Part shown: positions 16,487 through 23,958 of the stretch, one piece after another
How positions within the stretch are numbered: the first letter of the stretch is position 1
Layout of the letters: every line of letters begins with the position of its first letter
DNA from: an uncultured Alistipes sp.
GTDB taxonomy: Bacteria > Bacteroidota > Bacteroidia > Bacteroidales > Rikenellaceae
Length of the DNA: 64,000 nt
Reading direction: 5' to 3'
Assembly (NCBI GenBank): GCA_949283205.1
Contig: CASDSD010000020.1
Span: forward strand, 62,001 to 126,000
Program-made: the position numbers and the translations under genes
The notes under the pieces: model-generated
Databases searched by the model: none
The model's input: the letters and a program-made list of their open reading frames with translations, nothing else
What the model was told of the DNA's origin: nothing

Positions 16487-17100
16487 CGCTTCGCGTTTTT
16501 ATCATAGCGGGCCAGCCGCTCGCAGATGCTTTCGAAAGCCGCCCCGTCCTCGACGAAGTCCTCGACATCCTTGTCCACGATAAGAACCTCGCCCTTATAT
16601 ATGTTGTCGATCCAGTTCTCGTACTTCTCATTCAGTCGGCCCAGGTAGTTCTCGTCGATGTTCATCTCGTATTCGCGGCCGCGGCGCTTGATCTGCGCCA
16701 CAAGCGTCGGGATGCTCGCACGAAGGTATATAAGCACGTCGGGCTGCGGCACGAGGTTCGTCGTAAGGTCGAATATGCGCATGTAGGTGGCGAAGTCGCG
16801 GCTGGCCATCAACCCCATGCCGTGAAGGTTGTCGGCGAAGATATGGGCATCCTCGTATATGGTGCGATCCTGGAAGATGTAATCGCTGCCGTCGGCCAGC
16901 ATGTCGAGCGTCTGGCGTATGCGGCTCCCAAGGAACGATATCTGCAAGTGGAACGCCCAGCGGCTCATATCGTTGTAGAAATCGCCTATGTAGGGGTTGT
17001 CGGTCTCCTCGTAATAGGCCTTGGCCCCGTACCGGCGGGTAAGCATCTCGGTAAGGGTGGTCTTCCCGCTGCCGATATTGCCTGCAATAGCTACATACAT
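16483..17100 (-). CDS. Deoxynucleoside kinase (deoxyadenosine/deoxyguanosine kinase type)
   Basis: 205 residues of the dNK/dGK/dAK family. P-loop G-N-I-G-S-G-K-T at 7-14; 'DRTIYEDAHIFA' carries the D-R-[ST] motif; 'YLRASIPTLVAQIKRRGREYE' is the lid region with arginines. It phosphorylates deoxynucleosides for salvage. Which base it prefers cannot be read from the sequence. It overlaps the methyltransferase start by 4 bases and lies 56 bases after trkA. Confidence 0.9.
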   Translation of the reverse strand: MYVAIAGNIGSGKTTLTEMLTRRYGAKAYYEETDNPYIGDFYNDMSRWAFHLQISFLGSRIRQTLDMLADGSDYIFQDRTIYEDAHIFADNLHGMGLMASRDFATYMRIFDLTTNLVPQPDVLIYLRASIPTLVAQIKRRGREYEMNIDENYLGRLNEKYENWIDNIYKGEVLIVDKDVEDFVEDGAAFESICERLARYDKNAKR

Positions 17101-17156
17101 ATAATCATTCGTTTTTTATTTCACACCCCGTGCGGCGCCGCTGTCATGGCGCGGCG

Positions 17157-18497
17157 TCAGTTGAAGAAATCGCCCACCTTGGGTATCGACCCCGGCATCG
17201 AGAAGACAACAACCCTGTCGTAGGCATTTATCTGCGTGTCACCCACAGCGATGAACACCTTGTCCCCGCGCACGATGCCGCCAATGATGACATCCTGCGG
17301 CAGACGCATATCCTTTATCGGATGCTTCGTGGCCGGCGAGTTCGGCTTGACGATGAACTCCAGCACCTCGGCCTCGCTCCCCGTCAGGCAGCGGATGGCC
17401 TGCACGTCGGTCGACATCGTGAAACGGAAGATGTTCGACGCCGTGACACGCTTCTTGTTGATGATGGTGTCGATGCCGACACTCTCCGCCATACCTATGT
17501 AGTTGAGATTCTCCACCTCGGCTATCACCTTCTTCACGCCGAGGCGCTTGGCCTGCATCGCCGCCAGGATGTTGGTCTCGCTGCGCCCCGTCACGGCCAC
17601 AAAGGCATCCATGTGCGAGAGGCCCTCCTCCATCATGGCATCGAGATTACGGCCGTCCTCGTGTATGATGAGCGTCTTTTCGAGTACCTCGGCCAGCTTG
17701 TACGCCTTCTCGCCGTTATACTCCACCAGCTTGATATTCATCTCGTCCTGCAGCTGCGTCGCCACGCGCACGCCTATGCGCGAGCCGCCCAGGATCATCA
17801 GGTTCTTCACCTCGACGCTCTTCTGCCCCGACAGCTCCATCACACTCTTGGCCACATCCTGACGCGAGATGATATATACGGTGTCACCCTCGAAGAACTC
17901 GTCCTGCCCGCGCGGGATAATGGTCTGCGTGCCGCGCGTGACGGCCACGGCGCGGAACTCCGAGATCGAGCCGTCGGCCGCCAGATCCGCCAGCTTGCGC
18001 CCCAGCAACGGCGACGTCGGTTCCAGACGGAACACCACCAGAGAGAGCTTGCCGCCCGAAAAATCGACATAGTCGATCGTCGAGGTATGCCCCAGCAGGT
18101 TTATCACCTCGCGCGCGGCCACCTTCTCGGGATAGAAGAGATAGTCGATGCCCATGTTGATGAACATCTCCTTGTTGTTGGGTTCGAGATATTCGTTGTT
18201 GTCGATGCGGGCTATGGTCTTCTTGGCCCCGAGCTGCTTGGCCATGATCGCCGCCAGCACGTTCTGGTTCTCGTCGTGGTTCACCGCAATGAACAGGTCG
18301 CAGCGGCGAACGCCGGCCCTGCGCAACACCGCGAAGGCCGTGGTATCGCCCTCGACGGTGATCAGGTCGACGAAACTGCCCAGCTCGTCCAGAGCCTTCG
18401 AATCGCTGTCGATAACCGTAATATCGTGGCCGTGGCCGCTCAACATCTTGGCCAAGTGGCTTCCCATCTCACCTATGCCCGAAATAACTATCTTCAT
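17157..18497 (-). CDS. trkA: Trk potassium uptake system NAD-binding protein TrkA
   Basis: 446 residues arranged as two tandem RCK units (TrkA_N then TrkA_C, repeated), the double form typical of TrkA. First Rossmann motif 'ISGIGEMGSHLAK' at about 5-17; second 'ILGGSRIGVRVATQL' near the middle. It is the cytoplasmic ring that gates the TrkH channel in response to nucleotides. No trkH is adjacent, unlike many Bacteroidales where trkA and trkH are neighbours. The start is set at the ATG at 18497 because the upstream in-frame extension runs through the leader. A divergent promoter lies about 110 bases upstream. Confidence 0.94.
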   Translation of the reverse strand: MKIVISGIGEMGSHLAKMLSGHGHDITVIDSDSKALDELGSFVDLITVEGDTTAFAVLRRAGVRRCDLFIAVNHDENQNVLAAIMAKQLGAKKTIARIDNNEYLEPNNKEMFINMGIDYLFYPEKVAAREVINLLGHTSTIDYVDFSGGKLSLVVFRLEPTSPLLGRKLADLAADGSISEFRAVAVTRGTQTIIPRGQDEFFEGDTVYIISRQDVAKSVMELSGQKSVEVKNLMILGGSRIGVRVATQLQDEMNIKLVEYNGEKAYKLAEVLEKTLIIHEDGRNLDAMMEEGLSHMDAFVAVTGRSETNILAAMQAKRLGVKKVIAEVENLNYIGMAESVGIDTIINKKRVTASNIFRFTMSTDVQAIRCLTGSEAEVLEFIVKPNSPATKHPIKDMRLPQDVIIGGIVRGDKVFIAVGDTQINAYDRVVVFSMPGSIPKVGDFFN

Positions 18498-18595
18498 ATG
18501 TCGACATATCGGCCGCTGCGGCCCGCCTGCGGATACGACCCACCCGCCCCGCGCCGCCATGCGGCTGGGATGGCAAGAGCAAAAACGGCCCCAAT

Positions 18596-18627
18596 TTTGC
18601 AAAATACTCTACAAATATATAAATTTG
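18596..18627 (+). promoter_or_regulatory. Promoter of the small cysteine-rich membrane protein gene
   Basis: TTTG at 18596-18599, a 20-base spacer and TAAATTTG at 18620-18627 match the Bacteroidota consensus fully. The predicted start is near 18634, giving about 50 bases of leader to the ATG at 18684. Confidence 0.7.
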
Positions 18628-18643
18628 TCGCGGGATTTTCAAC
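18612..18643 (-). promoter_or_regulatory. trkA promoter overlapping an opposing promoter
   Basis: On minus, GTTG (18643-18640), a 20-base spacer and TATATTTG (18619-18612) fit the consensus. Its -7 box directly abuts the -7 box of the plus-strand promoter at 18620-18627, so the two RNA polymerase footprints overlap almost entirely. Confidence 0.65.
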
Positions 18644-18683
18644 TCGGGGCGCGATTTTACGCCCGAAACACAATTACGCAGCC

Positions 18684-18986
18684 ATGTCGAATCTGTGGAT
18701 AGTGATACTCGTATCGGTGGCGTGTGTGGCATTCTTCGTAGTGGGGATGTCGCTCACGATAATTTTCAAGGGTCACTTCATCGACTCGGAGATCGCCACC
18801 AACAAGAACATGCAGCGCCTCGGCATCAAGTGCGCCGTGCAGGAGTCGCGCGAGGATACGGGCACCGACTGCAGCGACATAGGATGCACGGGCAACTGCT
18901 CGTCATGCGACATCGACCACGCACAGGCTCGGACACAGATTCAGACACAGACGCAACCCCGGGACAACGACACGACGTCAAGATAG
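18684..18986 (+). CDS. Small cysteine-rich membrane-anchored protein, function unknown
   Basis: 100 residues. One N-terminal membrane helix (about 4-29, with Cys14 inside it), then a short soluble region with Cys50 in 'GIKCAV' and a tight cluster C63-x4-C68-x3-C72-x2-C75, and a Gln/Thr-rich tail. The helix-plus-cysteine-cluster layout is reminiscent of NqrM-type proteins that help insert iron into Na+-NQR, but I see no match strong enough to name it. The cluster could bind a metal or an Fe-S centre. The frame is open far upstream as a shadow of trkA; the ATG at 18684 is set by the promoter and the helix. Confidence 0.7.
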   Translation: MSNLWIVILVSVACVAFFVVGMSLTIIFKGHFIDSEIATNKNMQRLGIKCAVQESREDTGTDCSDIGCTGNCSSCDIDHAQARTQIQTQTQPRDNDTTSR

Positions 18987-19011
18987 CCGCAAAGCCCGCC
19001 ACGCAAACCAT

Positions 19012-19045
19012 AATGCCGCCGGAATTTCAGAATTCCGGCGGCATT
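19012..19045 (+). terminator. Hairpin between convergent genes
   Basis: A perfect 15-bp stem (19012-19026 with 19031-19045) has a TCAG loop between the end of the small membrane protein gene and the end of the DUF2461 gene. No long T-run follows on either strand, so efficiency as an intrinsic terminator is uncertain. Confidence 0.6.
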
Positions 19046-19078
19046 CGCTTACTGCATCCCGGTACCCCGGCATGACCG

Positions 19079-19747
19079 TCACCACCCCATCTCGCGGGCA
19101 TAGTCGACACAACGGTTCAGGATGGCATTCAACGGCCGCGTGCGCCGCAACTCCTCAACGGCATTTTCGAGGAAATGCGCATCGAGTACGTAATCGCGGT
19201 CCACAGGCCTGTAAACCTCGTATGTGCGCAGGCGGTAGTAATCCGAAAACGCATCCTCCGCGCGCCACCCGCGCGGCATACGCTTGCACGCGCCCTCCCA
19301 ATCGGGGCGGAACTCCCCGCAGGCGCGCATGGCCGCATCGAACGCCGCACCGTCGGTCATCACCTCCTCGCGCACGCTGCGCACCACGCCCGCCGTCGGG
19401 TTATAGAGACCCGAACAGAGGAAGTAGGTATCCGTATCGGGCTGCAAATGGATATAGTAGCCGGCATATCCCGCCTTCTTGCCGTGCGGCGCGACATAGA
19501 CCCCCATATGGGTCTTGTATGGGCGCTTGTCGGGCGAGAAACGCACATCGCGATATATGCGGTAGGTAGAGTCGCGCACCGTCACTCCCTCCACCGCAGG
19601 GTCAAACGCCGCAACCGCCTCGATGAAACGCGCGGCAAAGGCCTCGAACAGCTCCTTCGCATGCATATAATCGGCACGGTGCGCCTCGAACCATTCACGG
19701 TCGTTATGACGCGACAGCGCCGTCAGGAATTTCAATATCTCTTTCAC
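19079..19747 (-). CDS. DUF2461 family protein
   Basis: 222 residues from a GTG start at 19747. The family signature is visible: 'FLTALSRHNDREWFEAHRADY' at the N-terminus, 'YRIYRDVRFSPDKRPYKTHMGVYV' in the middle and 'GYYIHLQPDTDTYFLCSGLY'. Function is unknown; the conserved Arg/Asp/Tyr residues suggest an enzyme. The frame is open to 19822, but the upstream part is not family-like, and GGAG lies a few bases before the GTG. Monocistronic, with no informative neighbour. Confidence 0.85.
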   Translation of the reverse strand: MKEILKFLTALSRHNDREWFEAHRADYMHAKELFEAFAARFIEAVAAFDPAVEGVTVRDSTYRIYRDVRFSPDKRPYKTHMGVYVAPHGKKAGYAGYYIHLQPDTDTYFLCSGLYNPTAGVVRSVREEVMTDGAAFDAAMRACGEFRPDWEGACKRMPRGWRAEDAFSDYYRLRTYEVYRPVDRDYVLDAHFLENAVEELRRTRPLNAILNRCVDYAREMGW

Positions 19748-19830
19748 AACATGTCTCCGATTGCCCGGGTCGCACCCGACCGCCTGTCGTCCTCCGGACA
19801 ACAGGCTCCCACGCCCCGACAAATATACAC

Positions 19831-19858
19831 AAAAAGCAGGTCGGGAAACCCGACCTGC
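19831..19858 (-). terminator. Terminator of the rplU-rpmA operon
   Basis: A 10-bp GC-rich stem (19836-19845 with 19849-19858) with an AAA loop is followed on minus by TTTTT (19835-19831), 46 bases after the rpmA stop. Confidence 0.85.
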
Positions 19859-19903
19859 AGAATCTTTTTCAGCGCGCGGCCACGGCCGCGACCCGCCGTG
19901 CGC

Positions 19904-20173
19904 TTAAGCCTGAGGCTCGCTCAAGGGCAATACGCTGACGTATGACTTGCCCGACGACTTCTTGCAGAATGCAACCGTACCGTCGATCAGGGCGAACAGG
20001 GTATGATCCTTGCCCATGCCTACGTTCTCGCCCGGATTGTGCACAGTACCTCTCTGACGAACAATGATGTTGCCAGCCTTAGCGAACTGACCACCGAAAA
20101 GTTTCACTCCGAGTCGTTTGCTCTCCGACTCACGGCCGTTCTTTGAACTACCAACGCCTTTTTTGTGTGCCAT
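19904..20173 (-). CDS. rpmA: 50S ribosomal protein L27
   Basis: 89 residues with the L27 N-terminus [20 protein letters not shown], starting directly at mature Ala-His-Lys with no cleavable leader, and '[26 protein letters not shown]'. L27 reaches the peptidyl-transferase centre. It follows rplU by 18 bases in the universally conserved rplU-rpmA pair. Confidence 0.98.
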   Translation of the reverse strand: MAHKKGVGSSKNGRESESKRLGVKLFGGQFAKAGNIIVRQRGTVHNPGENVGMGKDHTLFALIDGTVAFCKKSSGKSYVSVLPLSEPQA

Positions 20174-20191
20174 GTTTCTCTAATTTTTTGG

Positions 20192-20503
20192 TTATGCGAC
20201 GATATCCTCCACGAGAACCTGGGTCAGGTACTGGCGATGGCCATTGCACTTCTGATAGCCGGTTCTACGCTTTTTCTTGAACACGAGCACCTTATCGTCC
20301 TTCAGGTGCTTCACGATCTTACACTTTACCGAGGCGCCTTCTACTGCAGGTGCACCTACCTTAACCTGACCGTCGTTGTCTACAAGCAGGACTTTGTCGA
20401 AGCTCACGGGTGAATCAACCTCACCCTGAAGACGGTGAACATAGAGCTTACGACCCTTTTCAGCCTTGAACTGCTGACCTGCGATCTCTACTATAACGTA
20501 CAT
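20192..20503 (-). CDS. rplU: 50S ribosomal protein L21
   Basis: 103 residues, full length. N-terminal '[22 protein letters not shown]' and C-terminal '[22 protein letters not shown]' are the L21 family blocks; L21 binds 23S rRNA. It is preceded by an A/T-rich leader and a TATATTTG promoter box and followed by rpmA. Confidence 0.98.
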   Translation of the reverse strand: MYVIVEIAGQQFKAEKGRKLYVHRLQGEVDSPVSFDKVLLVDNDGQVKVGAPAVEGASVKCKIVKHLKDDKVLVFKKKRRTGYQKCNGHRQYLTQVLVEDIVA

Positions 20504-20544
20504 TTATTAAAAAATTAATAAGTGTTTTCGCCTGTTTTGGCCTG

Positions 20545-20552
20545 CAAATATA
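20545..20552 (-). promoter_or_regulatory. -7 box of the rplU-rpmA promoter
   Basis: TATATTTG on minus (20552-20545) matches the consensus about 42 bases upstream of the rplU ATG. The -33 region is not recognisable. Confidence 0.55.
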
Positions 20553-20651
20553 CAAAAAAATTTCATGCAGAACCCATTACCTCCAATTTTTTTCTTCCGC
20601 CACAGCTTTTGGCACATTTTTCGATCGCCTGACGCGGCAAAAACACTCTCG

Positions 20652-21032
20652 ATGGAGAAGACCAGAATCGTAATATATGCCACACGTCACACTTTGGGCG
20701 GCATGATCTCCGACATCATCGCCGACCCCGACTCCGTCGTGGCCATATGCGCCACGACGGAACAGACCGTCGCCACATGTATCGACCTTGCGCCCGACAT
20801 AGTCATAATGCTCTCTGTGGCGCCATTCATCGACGGCTCGGAATTCATCCGCCGCATACGGCGCCAGGGAGACCGCCGCCCCGCCGTATACGTGCTGTCC
20901 TGGCACCAGGCCGAGCATATCGTCCTGAGCCTGCTCGAGGCGGGGGTCGACCAATACCTCACCTTCCCCGTCAGCATGGGCCGCCTCTACGGAAAGGTCC
21001 GTTCGGATCGGGACAACCGCAGCCGGACGTGA
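20652..21032 (+). CDS. Degenerate response-regulator receiver domain (pseudo-receiver)
   Basis: 126 residues, a stand-alone receiver fold. It aligns along its whole length with CheY-like domains: 'PDIVIMLSVAPFIDGSEFIRRIR' matches the usual 'PDLVLLDIMMPGMDG' block and 'EAGVDQYLTFP' matches 'EAGADDYLTKP'. The residues needed for phosphorylation are gone: the phospho-acceptor Asp is Leu54, the N-terminal acidic pair reads Ala-Thr and the conserved Lys is Phe105. It is therefore probably a phosphorylation-independent interaction module. The start was set at the ATG at 20652; its TGA overlaps the next start as GTGA. First gene of a three-gene cassette. Confidence 0.75.
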   Translation: MEKTRIVIYATRHTLGGMISDIIADPDSVVAICATTEQTVATCIDLAPDIVIMLSVAPFIDGSEFIRRIRRQGDRRPAVYVLSWHQAEHIVLSLLEAGVDQYLTFPVSMGRLYGKVRSDRDNRSRT

Positions 21033-21979
21033 AGGCCCTTCTTGCGACATATACCCTGCTGCTGCTCATGGCGGCGCTTCTGCTGCTGCTCGCCGCACGG
21101 CGCCGGCGCCGCAACGCCATACGGCGCGACATCCTGCGCCGACATTATGCCTCACGCATAATAGCCGTACTGCGCGACGACGATCTCGTCGCCGCCGAAC
21201 GTATCGTCGCACGCACCGCCGCACACCGTATGGCGCTGGCCGAGGCTCTCCATACGGTCGTCTGCCACACCTACGGCACCGACACGCGCCTGCTGCGCAT
21301 CATGGCACGCCAAAACCGCATCGACCGCTTCCTCATGCGCCGCGCGCGTCTCGCATCGGGATACCGCAGGGCGACGTTCCTGCTTCTGCTCGGCTCCGCG
21401 CCGCCGCCCGCGGCACGCGCCCGCCGCCTCGTTCGTTACACTCGCAGCCGCAACCGCTTCGTCCGCATATACGCCCTGACGGCCATGCTCGCCGCCGACC
21501 CCGCCGCCGCAATACACACCCTCGCGGCATACCCGTACCGGCTCACGCCCTTCGACATCACGCAGATCACGGCTCTGCTGCGCCGCGGCCTGCTGCCCAT
21601 CGCCTTCGAGCCGCTGCTCGCCGACAGCAACCCCAACCTGCGCAGCCTCGGCCTCGGGATAGTGCGCAGCTTCGGCATAGACACCGCCCGCAAGCAGGTC
21701 ATACGCATCGCGGAGACGGATGACGACCCACAGGTGGCCGACGAGGCCATGCACGCGCTCGCGGCTCTCGGACACGACATTCCCACCGAACGTCTGCGCG
21801 GCCGAATCGCCTCGTTCGACGCCCCGCGCCGCAAGGCCCTGTGCCGCTTCTTCGCGGCTCAGGGCTACTCGATGCACGCCATTGAGGAGATGTTCGACGA
21901 AAGGGAGTGCGAATGCGCCCGAAGACTCATCGACTCCTACAAAAAAAGTATCGTATGCAAATCGCCCTCCTTACCGTAA
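21029..21979 (+). CDS. Membrane-anchored HEAT-like repeat protein
   Basis: 316 residues from a GTG that overlaps the previous stop. One N-terminal helix (about 4-22), an Arg-rich stop-transfer, then an all-helical, very Arg/Ala-rich domain. Its repeats look HEAT-like, most clearly 'NPNLRSLGLGIVRSFGID' and 'DDDPQVADEAMHALAALGHDI'. With basic residues following the helix, the bulk probably faces the cytoplasm. In other Bacteroidota, genes for HEAT-repeat membrane proteins can lie next to receiver-domain and family-2 glycosyltransferase genes; here the neighbours are degenerate versions of both. The end overlaps the next gene by 25 bases. Confidence 0.7.
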   Translation: MKALLATYTLLLLMAALLLLLAARRRRRNAIRRDILRRHYASRIIAVLRDDDLVAAERIVARTAAHRMALAEALHTVVCHTYGTDTRLLRIMARQNRIDRFLMRRARLASGYRRATFLLLLGSAPPPAARARRLVRYTRSRNRFVRIYALTAMLAADPAAAIHTLAAYPYRLTPFDITQITALLRRGLLPIAFEPLLADSNPNLRSLGLGIVRSFGIDTARKQVIRIAETDDDPQVADEAMHALAALGHDIPTERLRGRIASFDAPRRKALCRFFAAQGYSMHAIEEMFDERECECARRLIDSYKKSIVCKSPSLP

Positions 21980-22911
21980 TACTGCTGCTCACGGCCATTG
22001 CCGTCGCCGTCGCCATACGGGCCATCGCCGTCTCACGCGCCGCAGACTGGATGGAGATGGTGGCCGCAGGCGCGACGGACAGCTGCGAATCGGCCGGATA
22101 CGTCGGATGCTCGGCCGTATGCAGCGGCGTGGAGAACATGCAGCAGATCGAGAGCCTGCTCGACGTGGAGTACGACCGCTATGAAACCATCATCGTCCTC
22201 GACGCACGGCTCTCAAGCGTCACATTCCGCGCAATAGTGGCACGCTACGACCTCATACGCGTCGATTCCGGCGCCTCGGACGAGTTCCCCACGGCACGCA
22301 TACGGGCTCTCTTCCGCTCGCGCTCGCGCAGTCTGCGCCGTCTGACCCTCGTCGACAGGGCCGCCGCATCGGCATACGACGACCTTGATGCCGGCGCAAG
22401 CGTCGCCTCCTACGACTACATCCTTCCCATCGGGACCGACACGTACCTCATGCCCGAGGCCATCGAGAAGGCCGTCATCGCCATCGCCTCGACGGGGCCC
22501 GGCAACGTCGACCTGCTCCATTCCGTTTCGGACGATGAATGTTATATTTTTCACCGCGACGCGCTCATCGCGCAGGGCGGGTTCACGCGCCATGTGCTGC
22601 GCGGCATCCCCGCAGACAGGACATGCCGCACGATCGTCCCTCTCGTATATCGCACGACAAATGAGCGCCGTATAAAATTTATTACTCGCATAACAATTTT
22701 TGCGGCCCTCGCAACGTTATTCACCATAGAGACAGCCACTCTCGGAGCAGGCCTTGCGGCCGCTACCGCAGCCACAGCCGTCCTGGCGACGGCAGCCGCG
22801 GCATATGCCCGCACGGCCCTCGGGCGATACAACTGTTTCGAACGGTCAATTTTATGTTATTTTAAACGAATGTCGGCCATTTTCGGCAGACGAAAATTCA
22901 CAATCTCATAA
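21955..22911 (+). CDS. Membrane protein with degenerate GT2-like glycosyltransferase domain
   Basis: 318 residues: an N-terminal helix (2-22), a soluble domain and one or two C-terminal helices (about 247-288). The soluble part follows a GT-A layout: 'ESLLDVEYDRYETIIVLDAR' (about 66-85) resembles the first strand region, 'LDAGASVASYDYILPIGTDTYLMPEAIEKAV' (about 144-174) resembles the 'AGxxxAxGDYILFLDAD' block, and 'ECYIFHRDALIAQGGF' the 'FRREALEEVGGF' block. The metal-binding D-x-D position reads Gly-Thr-Asp (160-162), so catalysis is doubtful. ATG at 21955, 25 bases inside the previous gene. Last gene of the cassette. Confidence 0.65.
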   Translation: MQIALLTVILLLTAIAVAVAIRAIAVSRAADWMEMVAAGATDSCESAGYVGCSAVCSGVENMQQIESLLDVEYDRYETIIVLDARLSSVTFRAIVARYDLIRVDSGASDEFPTARIRALFRSRSRSLRRLTLVDRAAASAYDDLDAGASVASYDYILPIGTDTYLMPEAIEKAVIAIASTGPGNVDLLHSVSDDECYIFHRDALIAQGGFTRHVLRGIPADRTCRTIVPLVYRTTNERRIKFITRITIFAALATLFTIETATLGAGLAAATAATAVLATAAAAYARTALGRYNCFERSILCYFKRMSAIFGRRKFTIS

Positions 22912-22953
22912 AATATGACTACTTTTACACAACAATCTAACACCTACTAACAA

Positions 22954-23811
22954 ATGATGACCAAAGATCAGATAACCGAACAAATCAAGGATCATCTCAT
23001 GCCGCAATGTTTCAACGCGGCAGTCAAGGCCGGAGCGGCCATAATGAAAATATACAAGAACATAGACGACTACGACATCAGCCTCAAGAGCGACCGCACC
23101 CCCATCACCGTCGCCGACCGCGTCGCCCACACCACCATCAAGGAGTACCTCGGCTCGACACGCATTCCCGTCCTGAGCGAGGAGGGACGCGAGATGCATT
23201 ACGACGAGCGACGCAACTGGGATCTGTTCTTTCTGGTCGACCCGCTCGACGGCACCGTCGAGTTCATCAAGGGGAACAACGAGTTTACGGTAAACATAGC
23301 CCTCATGGCAAACAACAAATGTGTCACGTCGGTGCTCTACGTACCCTATCACCGCAAGATGTATCTCGCCTTCAAGGGGCACGGGGCCTATGTCCTGCAC
23401 GACATCGACCCGCAGGACGATCCGGCATACGACTACGCCCGCATCAGCTCACTGATGGAACGGCTGCCGCTCGAAAGCCGCCGCCACGAGCGGCTGCGTG
23501 TGGCCGTATCGCGTTCGCACCAGACCCCAGAGACATTCGAACAGATCGACCGCATACGCAAAAGCCATCCCGACCTGGAGATCGTCGAACAGGGCAGTTC
23601 GTACAAGTTCTGCCTGCTGGCCGAGGGCGCCGTCGACTACTATGTCCGCACCACGAACACCTACGAGTGGGATACGGCTGCCGGAGAGCTGATCCTCGCC
23701 GAGGCCGGAGGCAAGACCATCTCCTTCCCCGACGGGCAGCCGCTGCAATACAACAAGGCCGACCTGCACAACCCGTGGTTCGAGGCCATGGGTGCCACGT
23801 GCAAGCTCTGA
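22954..23811 (+). CDS. cysQ: 3'(2'),5'-bisphosphate nucleotidase CysQ
   Basis: 285 residues of the inositol-monophosphatase superfamily. Metal sites: 'LSEEGRE' (about 74-80), D-P-L-D-G-T (about 96-101) and the C-terminal 'EWDTAAGELIL'. CysQ hydrolyses 3'-phosphoadenosine 5'-phosphate (PAP) to AMP, clearing the by-product of PAPS-dependent reactions. Other superfamily members, such as inositol or fructose-1,6-bisphosphatase, are possible, but the 'VDPLDGTVEFIKGNNEFTVNIAL' block is the CysQ form. It follows the degenerate cassette by 42 bases without a terminator, so read-through is possible, though no functional link is apparent. Confidence 0.88.
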   Translation: MMTKDQITEQIKDHLMPQCFNAAVKAGAAIMKIYKNIDDYDISLKSDRTPITVADRVAHTTIKEYLGSTRIPVLSEEGREMHYDERRNWDLFFLVDPLDGTVEFIKGNNEFTVNIALMANNKCVTSVLYVPYHRKMYLAFKGHGAYVLHDIDPQDDPAYDYARISSLMERLPLESRRHERLRVAVSRSHQTPETFEQIDRIRKSHPDLEIVEQGSSYKFCLLAEGAVDYYVRTTNTYEWDTAAGELILAEAGGKTISFPDGQPLQYNKADLHNPWFEAMGATCKL

Positions 23812-23900
23812 CACACGGCCGTGGAGGGCCCTCCGGCAGAGATGGCCGAGAGACAGATCAATGCCGGCCCCAGGGCCGAATCAACGCCGCCGCAGAGACG

Positions 23901-23938
23901 AATCGGAGCGCAGCCACAGATGGCTGCGCTCCGATTTT
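23901..23938 (+). terminator. Terminator between cysQ and the acyl-CoA ligase gene
   Basis: A perfect 16-bp stem (23901-23916 with 23921-23936) with a CAGA loop, then TT. It lies between convergent genes and has A/T ends on both sides, so it may act in both directions. Confidence 0.75.
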
Positions 23939-23958
23939 CATCTCGGCCACGGCGTACC

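Noticed and set aside
17130-18683. 618-codon plus frame leading into the small cysteine-rich protein
   Set aside because: It is the shadow of trkA on the other strand. A consensus promoter at 18596-18627 and the membrane helix set the start at 18684.
20747-21028. Upstream extension of the HEAT-like protein through the receiver gene
   Set aside because: The in-frame codons overlap the pseudo-receiver, which has a recognisable fold. The GTG overlapping its stop is followed at once by a membrane helix.
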